Source of the DNA: JBFHIZ01 sp041596215
Lineage (GTDB): Bacteria > Bacillota > Clostridia > Lachnospirales > Lachnospiraceae
Assembly (NCBI GenBank): GCA_041596215.1
Contig: JBFHIZ010000030.1
Span: 1-25,937, forward strand
Length of the DNA: 25,937 bases
Direction of reading: 5' to 3'
Positions 8,128 through 16,639 of this stretch are shown piece after piece. The translations under genes were made by a program, and so were the position numbers. Position 1 is the stretch's first letter. Each line of letters opens with the position of its first letter. Under the pieces are notes generated by a model. That model was not told the origin of the DNA. It made no database searches and was given only the letters and a program-made list of their open reading frames with translations.

Positions 8128-9873
8128 TTATTTTAACTGAATAACGTTGTATCCATTTGCTCCTTGCAATTCAATGGTATCTACAATTGTGGCAGTAATC
8201 TCTGGATTTTTTATTTGAAAATATTCTTCCAACCATGCTATTGACAAACTATCTTTTTGTATAAAATACAAATTATTTGCTTCTAACATTTCATTTTCCA
8301 ACTCTAAAAGAAATCGATTACTATACTGTTTTGCTACAAGTGGTGAATTTTGTAACCATCCACCAATATATATCGCATTAGAGGGAAACGCACTTCCCTC
8401 ACCAAACATTGGTGCCTTTAACGTTGCCATAGATTGCACTTCAATAATATAATTGTTTTCCTTATTTTCTTCCAAATATGGAAACAAGTTTTCCGTCCAA
8501 TTTGCTTCTGTTTTAATTGCTATATTTTTATCCACATTTTCTTTATAAACATCTACAATTAATAATAACATAAAAGCGGTTACTATCACTTGCCAAATAT
8601 AAAATCCAATCTTATTTTTAAGATTATTTCTCATTTCTCTTTGATTTAGTGTATAAAGGATAATAGCTAACAAAACAAGGATTTCCACCATTGTTAACGG
8701 ATAAGACACTCGCTCTGGAAATCTTCCTCGATACAATAAATATCCTCTAATCATAGTTCGTATCAAGAAAAGACCAGAAAATCCAACCCAAATCATATTT
8801 TTTCTTTCCATATAAATAAGTATTAACGCTACTCCATATAGCATAAACAAAAGAATTTCTTCTTTATTCACCACAAAAAAAGAATCCAAATAATCAAAAA
8901 CCACTTTTCTTGGCACACTATAGAATTGCTGATTCCATTCATAATTTGCCCTGCTCTTAAGATAAATTGCTTCCATGGTTTCTGTCGTTATATTCTCATC
9001 AATCCCAAGATTTGCTGATTGAATCAAATACATTTCCTCTTTTTGAATTCCAATCGAATCATAGAACTCCACATTATCTTCATATGTAGGAAAAGAATAG
9101 TAATCATATACTTCCGTTCGATATTGATTATACACTTCATAAGTTTGCCACTCTGCTGTGTGATAAGCAAAAAAATGAATGCCTTGAAATAATCCAAAAA
9201 ACAAGATTACACTTGATGTAAAAAGTGCATATGTTTTAAAAAGTTTCCATCCTGCTTTTCTTTCTTTTTTTTCAAAGAATACATACCCTAATTGAAACAA
9301 CGCAAAGCAAGCAAAAAAAGGTGCAAACATAAGTGCAATTTTACTTCTTGTCAAAAAGGACATGCTATACAAAATAAGCACTGGAAGATATGCTGTCCAT
9401 CTTTCTTCTTTATCTATTGTTACAAACCAAAAAATAGCAGTACATCCGATAATTCCAGCCAAAACCGTATATTGTGAAGAAATAAGATATTGCAAATCAA
9501 AAAAACACAAGAAAAAGAAGGTAAGAAAGAAATTACGAAATTGCTTTTTCTTGTGGATTCCTAGTACACTTGCACGATATAAAAATAGAATCCAGCATAA
9601 GGCATGCATTCCCATCGTAAAACCTCCATACCAATTTCCATTGGGAAAGGTTTTATATAACATAGAAAGAATCCAAGCAAGTGGATATAAAATATATACC
9701 GTATGCGCATCTGGATATCCCGTCAAATCCCCTGATAAAATTGCTCGAATGTAGATATCATCATTCGAACAAAACATAAAATCCATTGATTTCGACAAGA
9801 AAAAAAGAAGGATTCCAACAACTACTACACTAAAGATTCCCAAAAAAATTTTCTTTCCTAATTTTGAAAACAT
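8128..9873 (-). CDS. Large polytopic membrane protein, GT-C glycosyltransferase-like
   Basis: About 581 residues with roughly ten hydrophobic segments and a soluble C-terminal tail of about 130 residues. The first outer loop carries C-S-N-D-D-I-Y, an acidic pair in the position where GT-C enzymes hold catalytic Asp/Glu. GT-C enzymes use polyprenyl-phosphate sugars on the outer membrane face. Assignment rests on topology and that acidic pair only, so a role in outer-face glycosylation or modification is tentative. An upstream GTG at 9897 overlaps the sugar-transferase stop as GTGA and would add eight residues. I prefer the ATG at 9873 because it has AAGGA seven bases upstream. There is a 53-base gap before the next gene and no terminator hairpin in it. 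Confidence 0.8.
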   Translation of the reverse strand: MFSKLGKKIFLGIFSVVVVGILLFFLSKSMDFMFCSNDDIYIRAILSGDLTGYPDAHTVYILYPLAWILSMLYKTFPNGNWYGGFTMGMHALCWILFLYRASVLGIHKKKQFRNFFLTFFFLCFFDLQYLISSQYTVLAGIIGCTAIFWFVTIDKEERWTAYLPVLILYSMSFLTRSKIALMFAPFFACFALFQLGYVFFEKKERKAGWKLFKTYALFTSSVILFFGLFQGIHFFAYHTAEWQTYEVYNQYRTEVYDYYSFPTYEDNVEFYDSIGIQKEEMYLIQSANLGIDENITTETMEAIYLKSRANYEWNQQFYSVPRKVVFDYLDSFFVVNKEEILLFMLYGVALILIYMERKNMIWVGFSGLFLIRTMIRGYLLYRGRFPERVSYPLTMVEILVLLAIILYTLNQREMRNNLKNKIGFYIWQVIVTAFMLLLIVDVYKENVDKNIAIKTEANWTENLFPYLEENKENNYIIEVQSMATLKAPMFGEGSAFPSNAIYIGGWLQNSPLVAKQYSNRFLLELENEMLEANNLYFIQKDSLSIAWLEEYFQIKNPEITATIVDTIELQGANGYNVIQLK

Positions 9874-9893
9874 AATCTTATCCTTATCTCTAA

Positions 9894-11276
9894 TCACGTA
9901 TTATCTTCCTCTTCAAATTCTCTTAAAGCCGTTTTTTGTGCCACGTCAATGCCTTCTGTACTTTCTGATTTAAATAATATCTTTAATGTTAATAACATTA
10001 ATTTGATATCCAACCAAATACTGTAATTTTCTATATAAAACAAATCTAATTTCAATTTATCGTAAGGCGTCGTATTATATTTTCCAAATACCTGTGCATA
10101 TCCTGCTAATCCAGCTTTTACTCTCGTTCGAAATCCAAATTCTGGCATACTTTCAAGATATTGTGAAATAATCTCAGGTCGTTCCGGCCTTGGTCCAATA
10201 AAAGACATATCCCCTTTTAATATATTAAATAATTGCGGTAGCTCATCAATACGCACTTTTCGAATAAACTTTCCAAATGGAGTAATTCGAAGATCATTTT
10301 CTGCAGCAAGTCTTGCCACCCCATCTTTTTCTGCATCCACTTTCATGCTCCGAAATTTTATAATTTTAAACTCCACATTATCTCTTGTCACACGCACCTG
10401 TTTGTAAAATACAGGTCCACGATCCGAGGTTTTAACAATAATTGCCGTCACAAGCATAATTGGGGACGTAATGATTGTAAGAAGAATTGCACAAATTAAA
10501 TCTATCAAACGTTTCGCCACCATCTGTTCTACTGTAATCGAATATTCTCTTGTTAATAAAATTGGAGAATCGAATAAATGAAGTTGATCCGAACCACGAA
10601 TGATCACATCCGATATTTTCGGCATCAAGTAAACACGAATTCCCTTTCCATAACAAAATTTGACTAACTTTCCTTTGAGATCAGAAGGCACATCCCAAAT
10701 AACCAATCCATCATATCTATCTAAGATTTCCTCACACACTTGATCCATCCCAACGGTAATTGGGATACATTTTGAAATGTTGTATTTATCTTTTCTTGTA
10801 TTGAATTTCTCCAGAATTTTATCAATCGACCTTGTTCCATGAACAAGGAGTAAATTTCTCGGTGGAAACATTTTACGATATAAAGAATCCGATGCATAGG
10901 TCCACGCTGCAATTCCAATAATAGCAATCAGCGTCATTTTCACCATTGGTACTGCATTTACAAATGCCGAACTTAATAAGGAAGCCTGTAAATACGCAAA
11001 TACATTCGCACAAATGGTCGCAAAAGATTGCGAAAAAAAGACTTCCGTCGGTTTTGAATATCCTATTCGAAGTCCTCCATATAATTGGGAAAACAAAATT
11101 AAAATTGCAACATTTATTGCAATTACCAGCCAGTTTCCACGATTAAAAAACACATTTGTAATTCCACTTGCATAAGCCGTATACCAAAAATATGCATACA
11201 ATAATCCTTCAAATATTATGCATATTCCTTTTAATTGAAGTAATACAATTCTTTTTACAATATCTACTTGTTTCAT
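9894..11276 (-). CDS. Polyprenyl-phosphate sugar (hexose/HexNAc-1-P) transferase, initiating enzyme
   Basis: A 460-residue long-form bacterial sugar transferase (PF02397 type). The N-terminal half has about four hydrophobic segments and a Rossmann-like CoA-binding-type middle (from about residue 140). The catalytic domain starts after the fifth segment (about 257-280) and shows K-F-R-S-M (307-311), D-E-L-P-Q-L (344-349) and G-P-R-P-E (361-365). Known role: transfer of a sugar-1-phosphate from a UDP-sugar to undecaprenyl phosphate, the first step of the repeat unit, on the cytoplasmic face. The ATG at 11276 follows a GGAGAGTGGAT ribosome site. A start six codons earlier (11294) lacks one. A near-consensus promoter lies 40-70 bases upstream. 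The donor could be the 4-keto or L-FucNAc product of capEFG, or another UDP-sugar; sequence does not decide. Confidence 0.94.
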   Translation of the reverse strand: MKQVDIVKRIVLLQLKGICIIFEGLLYAYFWYTAYASGITNVFFNRGNWLVIAINVAILILFSQLYGGLRIGYSKPTEVFFSQSFATICANVFAYLQASLLSSAFVNAVPMVKMTLIAIIGIAAWTYASDSLYRKMFPPRNLLLVHGTRSIDKILEKFNTRKDKYNISKCIPITVGMDQVCEEILDRYDGLVIWDVPSDLKGKLVKFCYGKGIRVYLMPKISDVIIRGSDQLHLFDSPILLTREYSITVEQMVAKRLIDLICAILLTIITSPIMLVTAIIVKTSDRGPVFYKQVRVTRDNVEFKIIKFRSMKVDAEKDGVARLAAENDLRITPFGKFIRKVRIDELPQLFNILKGDMSFIGPRPERPEIISQYLESMPEFGFRTRVKAGLAGYAQVFGKYNTTPYDKLKLDLFYIENYSIWLDIKLMLLTLKILFKSESTEGIDVAQKTALREFEEEDNT

Positions 11277-11316
11277 ATCCACTCTCCATCGCAAAACTAT
11301 TGCTTATTAGCGCTTT

Positions 11317-11345
11317 ATTATATCATATTTATAAACGGCATTCAA
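11317..11345 (-). promoter_or_regulatory. Internal sigma-A promoter ahead of the sugar transferase
   Basis: On the minus strand TTGAAT (11345-11340), exactly 17 bases, then TATAAT (11322-11317). The -10 is perfect and the -35 matches the consensus at four of six positions. Predicted transcript start is near 11310, giving a leader of about 34 bases before the ATG at 11276. It sits in the 104-base gap after the GT2 stop at 11381. No terminator hairpin is visible there, so read-through from the upstream unit is expected in addition. Confidence 0.75.
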
Positions 11346-11380
11346 TTTTGTTATCTTATCCGTTTTTCAAACCAACAACA

Positions 11381-12130
11381 CTATAGAATTCTTCTTTTTA
11401 ATGAATTAAAAGCCCAAACAATAAAATAACATGTGCTTTTTAATTTTCCGATTTTTTCTTGTTTTCGATACAAATTCCAAATTCTTCGAATTGCCTCTAA
11501 TTTATTTGAAGATAACGATTTTGCTGGTCTCCGATATATTACCAAATTTTCTTGTAAACCATATCCTACTACACCTGATTTTAATATTTTCCACCAAGTA
11601 GCGGTATCCTCACTTTTTATTTCTGGCATCCAAATATTATCTTTTTTCAAAAGCTCTAAATCTATCATCACTGTTGACGTGAAAATTGTAGTATTCTTTA
11701 GTGCTTCCTTATAGGTAATTGTTTTTGGAACTTTAACTATATGTCCGGTCCCTCTTGCTTGCTCATCTCCAAATTCATAATTTGTAAATGAAAAAGCTGC
11801 CTTCACATTCTTCACGAAGTTAATTTGTGATTTAACTTTCTCTTTTTGCCATATATCATCCGCATCAATAAAAGTTAAATATTTTCCTTTTGCTTCTTCA
11901 ATACCACGATTTCTTGCATATGCCACACCTTTATTTTCCGATAAAAATATCACCTGTATTTTTTCGCTAGATATACTCTGCAAATATTCTCTGGTTCCAT
12001 CCACGGAACCATCATCTACTAAAATCAATTCCCAGTCCGTATAGGTTTGTTCCTCTACACTTTGAATGGTTTCTTTTATATATTTCTTTGCATTATATAC
12101 TGGAACTACAATACTTACTTTTGGTTTCAT
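11381..12130 (-). CDS. Glycosyltransferase family 2 (short form)
   Basis: A 249-residue GT2 enzyme. It starts with V-S-I-V-V-P-V-Y-N-A, then D39-D40 in L-V-D-D-G-S, and the metal-binding D-A-D-D at residues 89-92. The C-terminus (K-L-K-S-T-C-Y-F and onward) is short and basic, as in compact WaaE/CpsI-like GT2 proteins. It has no transmembrane segment. It likely adds one sugar to the growing lipid-linked unit at the inner membrane face. It starts 16 bases after the SGNH stop with a GGGTGG ribosome site, and it is the last gene of the upstream transcription unit before the internal promoter at 11317-11345. Donor and acceptor are unknown. Confidence 0.92.
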   Translation of the reverse strand: MKPKVSIVVPVYNAKKYIKETIQSVEEQTYTDWELILVDDGSVDGTREYLQSISSEKIQVIFLSENKGVAYARNRGIEEAKGKYLTFIDADDIWQKEKVKSQINFVKNVKAAFSFTNYEFGDEQARGTGHIVKVPKTITYKEALKNTTIFTSTVMIDLELLKKDNIWMPEIKSEDTATWWKILKSGVVGYGLQENLVIYRRPAKSLSSNKLEAIRRIWNLYRKQEKIGKLKSTCYFIVWAFNSLKRRIL

Positions 12131-12146
12131 TTTCCACCCTTTCCTA

Positions 12147-13553
12147 TTAATACCAACTTCTAATATCTATCACCTTATGAAGAATTTTATCATATACCAT
12201 AATCGTAAGCCCCTGATATGTGATTCCAACTTCTTTGTTATTTATCATAATATTAGAAAACATTTCAGAGGGATCATTTTGTACTATAATGTTTTGTACG
12301 GTTAATATATCTTCCCCTAAATCCTTTACAAACGGTTCCAAATCTTCTCCAGGAATGTAGGTAAGGATATCGCCATTTTCAAATATCCATTTCCCTCCAC
12401 TATGATAACGTCCTTCGATTTCAAAGGGAATAAGCATACTATATAGATCCAAAGTCGAACTATCATAATCTCCATCAAGCGAAATTACAACAACCATATC
12501 TTCCGCATTTAAAATATAATTTACATAAGTATTCCAATCCGTTTCCTTATCTATTTTCGGTGCCTGTATAAAATGATGGCAATAGGCAGCATCAAGATCC
12601 CAGAATATATAGTTTTCATCCCCTCTGTGATCTTCAAATTCATAATTATTTACTAAAAACTCACCCAAAAATGTTGTTAATTTCTCTGCTCCATAGATAT
12701 TTAAATGGGCATGATCCACAAAATCCGTAGCATAATCTATTGTTGGCAACGTATCTTCCTGATTAAAATCAAAAAATGGAATTCCTTTTTCTTCTAAATA
12801 AACACCAATTGCATTATATATTCCTTTTTGATTGATATCCATTCGAAATGGTGCATTAAAAAATACCAATTCAAAGTCTTCCTCCACTGACAACTGTATT
12901 AATCGATCGATCCATTCCTTTTTATCTTCTGGAATTTCTCCAATTCCTTCGTAGCCAATTATTTCCATATCTTTTACCTGTGGATTCACTTCAAGAGGTA
13001 CTACTTCCCCACGTCCAAAGACACTAAAATCAAAAGTTTTAAAATCGTACTTTTGTAATTCTGCATATCTCGTATGAATAATAGGCCACCTTGTAATAAA
13101 ATTAAATCTTTCTTCTTCCGGAACCGATGCATTAATTAAATCTATGTTATTCTTAGAAAGTTTCATGGATAACATGTTTCGGTATAGATTTCCTTCAATG
13201 CCGTATCCATCATACACAATTCCTCCCATATCCACACAGATTACCTTGGGATTTTGGGTTTTTAGAACTTCTTTTATATGATAATATGTGGATTCTCGGT
13301 CTTGGCCGGAAATTGACATGTCAAATGCAGACATTCCATAATTTTCCCATAAAATATAAGGCATCACCGAGCAATATACATGACTACTTCCCAAAAACAC
13401 AGCATCGATTGTATTATTTTCACTTTCATATAATCGATTGGTGGTGGATTGATAATCTCCAGAAGTATCTTTCCACGAAAGTATTTGATATGAACCAATG
13501 AATACCGCAGTAAGCACCACACTAAATAGAATGATTTTTATTATTTTTTTCAT
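12147..13553 (-). CDS. SGNH-fold acyl-transfer partner of MBOAT, membrane anchored
   Basis: A 468-residue protein with an N-terminal signal anchor (about residues 5-22). The SGNH-like body has all four landmarks: G55-S56-S57-H58 (block I Ser), G83 (block II Gly), N233 in F-F-N-A-P (block III Asn) and D280-H-A-H283 (catalytic DxxH). A separate C-terminal domain (about 315-468) ends in a strand-rich G-L-T-I-M-V-Y-D-K stretch resembling ILEI/FAM3-type domains; this is inference. It directly follows the MBOAT gene by 15 bases. Such pairs (AlgI/AlgJ-X, PatA/PatB, DltB/DltD-like) move acyl groups across the membrane and onto the polymer. The likely job is O-acetylation of this polysaccharide outside the cell. 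An AGGAG site lies six bases before the ATG. Confidence 0.85.
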   Translation of the reverse strand: MKKIIKIILFSVVLTAVFIGSYQILSWKDTSGDYQSTTNRLYESENNTIDAVFLGSSHVYCSVMPYILWENYGMSAFDMSISGQDRESTYYHIKEVLKTQNPKVICVDMGGIVYDGYGIEGNLYRNMLSMKLSKNNIDLINASVPEEERFNFITRWPIIHTRYAELQKYDFKTFDFSVFGRGEVVPLEVNPQVKDMEIIGYEGIGEIPEDKKEWIDRLIQLSVEEDFELVFFNAPFRMDINQKGIYNAIGVYLEEKGIPFFDFNQEDTLPTIDYATDFVDHAHLNIYGAEKLTTFLGEFLVNNYEFEDHRGDENYIFWDLDAAYCHHFIQAPKIDKETDWNTYVNYILNAEDMVVVISLDGDYDSSTLDLYSMLIPFEIEGRYHSGGKWIFENGDILTYIPGEDLEPFVKDLGEDILTVQNIIVQNDPSEMFSNIMINNKEVGITYQGLTIMVYDKILHKVIDIRSWY

Positions 13554-13568
13554 TGTTCTCTCCTATTA

Positions 13569-15053
13569 TTAAAAATCAAAATAAATGAATTTTGCAGAAT
13601 CAAATTGGATCCCATAAATTCCATATATTACAATTGACATAATCACAACAATCACTAAAATCCAACGAAACCATAAATTTTGTTCCATTAAAAAATCGGA
13701 TAAATTTTTGTTTTTCACACGTTTTAGCAAATCAATAATCACTAAAAATCCTACTGCAGTTAGCAACACATTACTTTCGGTTTCATTTAATGCGATTGCG
13801 TATAAACTTTTATCAAATAGAACCCATGGATTCCAATTTGTTACCATTTGTTTTATATAAACAAGTGCTTCCTTCAAACTTTCCGCCCGAAAGAAAATCC
13901 AGGCAAAAGTAGTAAGTGCAAACGTAATGAGTATCTGTCCAAGTTCATAGCTAAACGCATTTGTATTCACTTTACAAATGGAATTTATTTTTTTTCGCAA
14001 TGGTTTTAATACATCACCTATTATTTGATAACACCCATGTAATGCACCCCAAATGACGAATGTCCAAGCAGCACCATGCCATAGACCACTCACTAAAAAA
14101 GTCAAAAATATATTCACATATTTTTTTGCTTTGCTACAACGATTTCCACCCAAGGGAATATATACATAATCTCGAAACCACGAACTAAGAGAAATATGCC
14201 ATCTATGCCAAAAATCTCCAATACTTGTTGCAAAATAAGGAGTATTAAAGTTTTCCATCAAATCAAATCCCATGACCTTTGCCGCACCAATTGCTATGGT
14301 TGAATATCCTGCAAAATCACAGTAAATTTGAATTGCAAAACCTACCGCTGCAAAAACAAGTTCAATCGTTCCATATTGGTAAGCGTGATCAAATACCTCA
14401 TTTACAAAAATTGCCATTCGGTCCGCAATCACCATTTTCTGAAAAAGTCCCCAGGCCATCATGATCAATCCATTGATGATTCGGTCATAATTCCAAACCG
14501 CAATATTTTCAATATTTTGAATTTGTGTCACCAAATTTTTTGATCGCTCAATAGGCCCTGCCACAAGTTGTGGAAAAAACGAAACAAATAATGCATATTT
14601 AAAAAAGTTTTTTTCTTCCTTAACTTCACCACGATATACATCTATGGTATAGCTTAGTGCCTGAAAGGTATAAAAAGAAATTCCCACAGGAAGCAAGACA
14701 TCAAATCTCCGGTCAATTATTTGAAGATCAAACTGACCTAGCACTTCATTGATACTAGCAATTGCAAAATTAAAATACTTAAAAAAGAACAAAATCCCTA
14801 AATTTGAAATAACACTTGCCGCAACAACTACTTTTCTCCATCCGATTTTTTTTATTCTTCCAATTAGCATTCCACTAAGCCATGTAATAATAGTAGATAT
14901 GGCAATTAAAATTGCATACTTTGCATTCCAACTCATGTAAAAGTAATAACTTGCTCCTAATAACCAAAGATACCGAACTTTTTTCGGAACGATAAAATAA
15001 ATAAGTACTACGATTGGAAAAAAAATTAAGAAATTAAATGAATTAAATAACAT
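13569..15053 (-). CDS. MBOAT-family membrane O-acyltransferase (AlgI/PatA/DltB-like)
   Basis: A 494-residue polytopic protein with family landmarks L-P-V-G-I-S-F-Y-T-F-Q (121-131), G-P-I-E-R (166-170), F-W-H-R-W-H (281-286) and S-G-L-W-H326-G, where H326 is the invariant catalytic histidine. MBOAT proteins pass an acyl group from a cytoplasmic donor through the membrane. The SGNH protein encoded next is the expected outer partner. A TTG codon at 15068 would add five residues but lies over the GGGAGG ribosome site, so the ATG at 15053 (five-base spacing) is the real start. DltA, DltC and DltD-like genes are absent, so polysaccharide O-acetylation is more likely than teichoic acid D-alanylation. 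Confidence 0.95.
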   Translation of the reverse strand: MLFNSFNFLIFFPIVVLIYFIVPKKVRYLWLLGASYYFYMSWNAKYAILIAISTIITWLSGMLIGRIKKIGWRKVVVAASVISNLGILFFFKYFNFAIASINEVLGQFDLQIIDRRFDVLLPVGISFYTFQALSYTIDVYRGEVKEEKNFFKYALFVSFFPQLVAGPIERSKNLVTQIQNIENIAVWNYDRIINGLIMMAWGLFQKMVIADRMAIFVNEVFDHAYQYGTIELVFAAVGFAIQIYCDFAGYSTIAIGAAKVMGFDLMENFNTPYFATSIGDFWHRWHISLSSWFRDYVYIPLGGNRCSKAKKYVNIFLTFLVSGLWHGAAWTFVIWGALHGCYQIIGDVLKPLRKKINSICKVNTNAFSYELGQILITFALTTFAWIFFRAESLKEALVYIKQMVTNWNPWVLFDKSLYAIALNETESNVLLTAVGFLVIIDLLKRVKNKNLSDFLMEQNLWFRWILVIVVIMSIVIYGIYGIQFDSAKFIYFDF

Positions 15054-15070
15054 GGTTTCCTCCCACAATT

Positions 15071-16639
15071 TTAGTTTTCTTTTTGATAAATTCTTATATT
15101 GGAAGCATCATATAACAGAATATATTCCTTCATATTCCGTTCAAATTCTGCTAAGAACTCTTGATAGTCTGTTTCAAGCCAGTCACTTCGTAGCTCCTCG
15201 CTTTCTTTTATTGGAAGTAAAATGTATCTGGCTTCCGAAGCAAAAATCGAAGAATCCATCATCATATTCACACCAAATCCCTCCGGAATCGCAGTAAGCA
15301 CTCTTGGTTCTAACGTATATACTGCCACCGTATTTTCCCATGGATTTTCGGATGTATTTAATACCAATACTTCTTCGAATTTTTCTGAAAGTGAAGTCCA
15401 TTCCCTCAATGTTTGCTTCGTTGGATACCTTTCAATATTAAAATCCGTCAAGTTTGACGGCAAAAATAAAATTCCCAAACCATATATACAAGCAAAGAAA
15501 AGATATATTTTTCTATTTTCCAAAAAAATCAAAAGATACATTGCGAATAAGATAACGATTCCCACGCCTCTAAAAAAAGTAAACCGTTCTAAAGAATATA
15601 CACTAATATACATAAATAAAAACAATCCCACACTGTATGCTACCATAGCATATATAATAACATCTGTTTTCTTATTCCCCTTTTTCTTATTCATGCTCCA
15701 AATCCATAAGGCAAAAGGAATCACAACAAAAAGTAAGCATAGAGGAACAAACCAAAGAAATAATCCATGTCCAACGTATGCGTTACAAATAGAAAGCAAA
15801 GTGACTATTCCATCTTTTACATTCCTTGAAAACTCAACCACTGCCCCTAAGAAATCAAGATTTTTAATACAGGAAAACAGCTTCTCTGTTTTATATATAT
15901 TATAATTGCTAGAAATCAAATGCAATACATAATAACTTATCCCAGATAAAATACTCATTGCACCCAGTGAATATAGCAATTTTTTCCAGAATGATTTATT
16001 TCTACTAATGCCGAAAATATAAATCGGAACACAAAAGACTAGAAATATATACACTTGCGTAATGGCTATGATATAAATTGGCAGTAAAATGTATTGGAAA
16101 AATCGGGAAGATTTCGTCCAATATAAACGATAAAACATCCCTGCCAAAATAATAACTAGTGAAAAGCGTAGCGGCTCAGACATTGATGTTGTCATATATA
16201 AAATAGATATCATCGAAGTAAATTCTAATATTAAAACACGAATTAACTTTTCTTTTTTGGGTTTTGTTAAAGTTAAAAAAATCGCATGTGCTCCTATTAA
16301 AAAAGAGACATTCGCTAAAAATACCGAACTATATCCCCAAGAAAAAATCCATCCAAATATTGCATACGGAAGTAAAATAGCTGTACTCCAGCCACTTCCT
16401 GTTCCGATGATGGCATGGCCCCCATTAAATCCCCAATATCCAATCGGTTGCCCCGTGGCAAGAAACGTTTTGACTAGGGCAAAATATGCGCCTTCATCAT
16501 TCCAAGCAGGAATTGGCAATTGCATCGCACCTCGTTTTATTGCTTGTAATAAAACAAGTAGTAATGCTATTATAAACGGTGCCAAAATTACTAAAAAAGA
16601 AAGCATCCATTCTTTTTTCTTTATCTTACTTTTATGCAT
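15071..16639 (-). CDS. Polytopic membrane protein, possible GT-C glycosyltransferase
   Basis: A 522-residue protein with about ten hydrophobic segments and a soluble tail of about 110 residues. After the first membrane segment an outer loop reads P-A-W-N-D48-E49-G, an acidic pair where GT-C enzymes keep their catalytic residues. Overall topology resembles the proteins at 8128-9873 and 21251-22636. The ATG overlaps the preceding GT4 stop by eight bases and has GAGGAAATATT upstream. I do not recognise a named family. Outer-face sugar transfer or another polymer-related membrane function is inferred from topology and operon position. A Wzx flippase is unlikely, because the long outer loop and soluble tail do not fit the MATE-like 12-14 helix pattern. 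Confidence 0.8.
   Translation of the reverse strand: MHKSKIKKKEWMLSFLVILAPFIIALLLVLLQAIKRGAMQLPIPAWNDEGAYFALVKTFLATGQPIGYWGFNGGHAIIGTGSGWSTAILLPYAIFGWIFSWGYSSVFLANVSFLIGAHAIFLTLTKPKKEKLIRVLILEFTSMISILYMTTSMSEPLRFSLVIILAGMFYRLYWTKSSRFFQYILLPIYIIAITQVYIFLVFCVPIYIFGISRNKSFWKKLLYSLGAMSILSGISYYVLHLISSNYNIYKTEKLFSCIKNLDFLGAVVEFSRNVKDGIVTLLSICNAYVGHGLFLWFVPLCLLFVVIPFALWIWSMNKKKGNKKTDVIIYAMVAYSVGLFLFMYISVYSLERFTFFRGVGIVILFAMYLLIFLENRKIYLFFACIYGLGILFLPSNLTDFNIERYPTKQTLREWTSLSEKFEEVLVLNTSENPWENTVAVYTLEPRVLTAIPEGFGVNMMMDSSIFASEARYILLPIKESEELRSDWLETDYQEFLAEFERNMKEYILLYDASNIRIYQKEN

Noticed and set aside
9362..9754. 130-codon open frame on the plus strand
   Set aside because: Antisense to the membrane protein at 8128-9873, with no motif or start signal.
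11333..11365. Inverted repeat AAACGG ... CCGTTT around the -35 of the internal promoter
   Set aside because: Arms are only six bases with 21 between them. This is too weak to call an operator or terminator in AT-rich sequence.
15222..15905. 227-codon open frame on the plus strand
   Set aside because: It lies wholly antisense to the membrane-protein gene at 15071-16639, has no ribosome site or recognisable domain, and its Ser/Thr/Lys/Ile-rich composition is what reverse reading of hydrophobic AT-rich codons gives.
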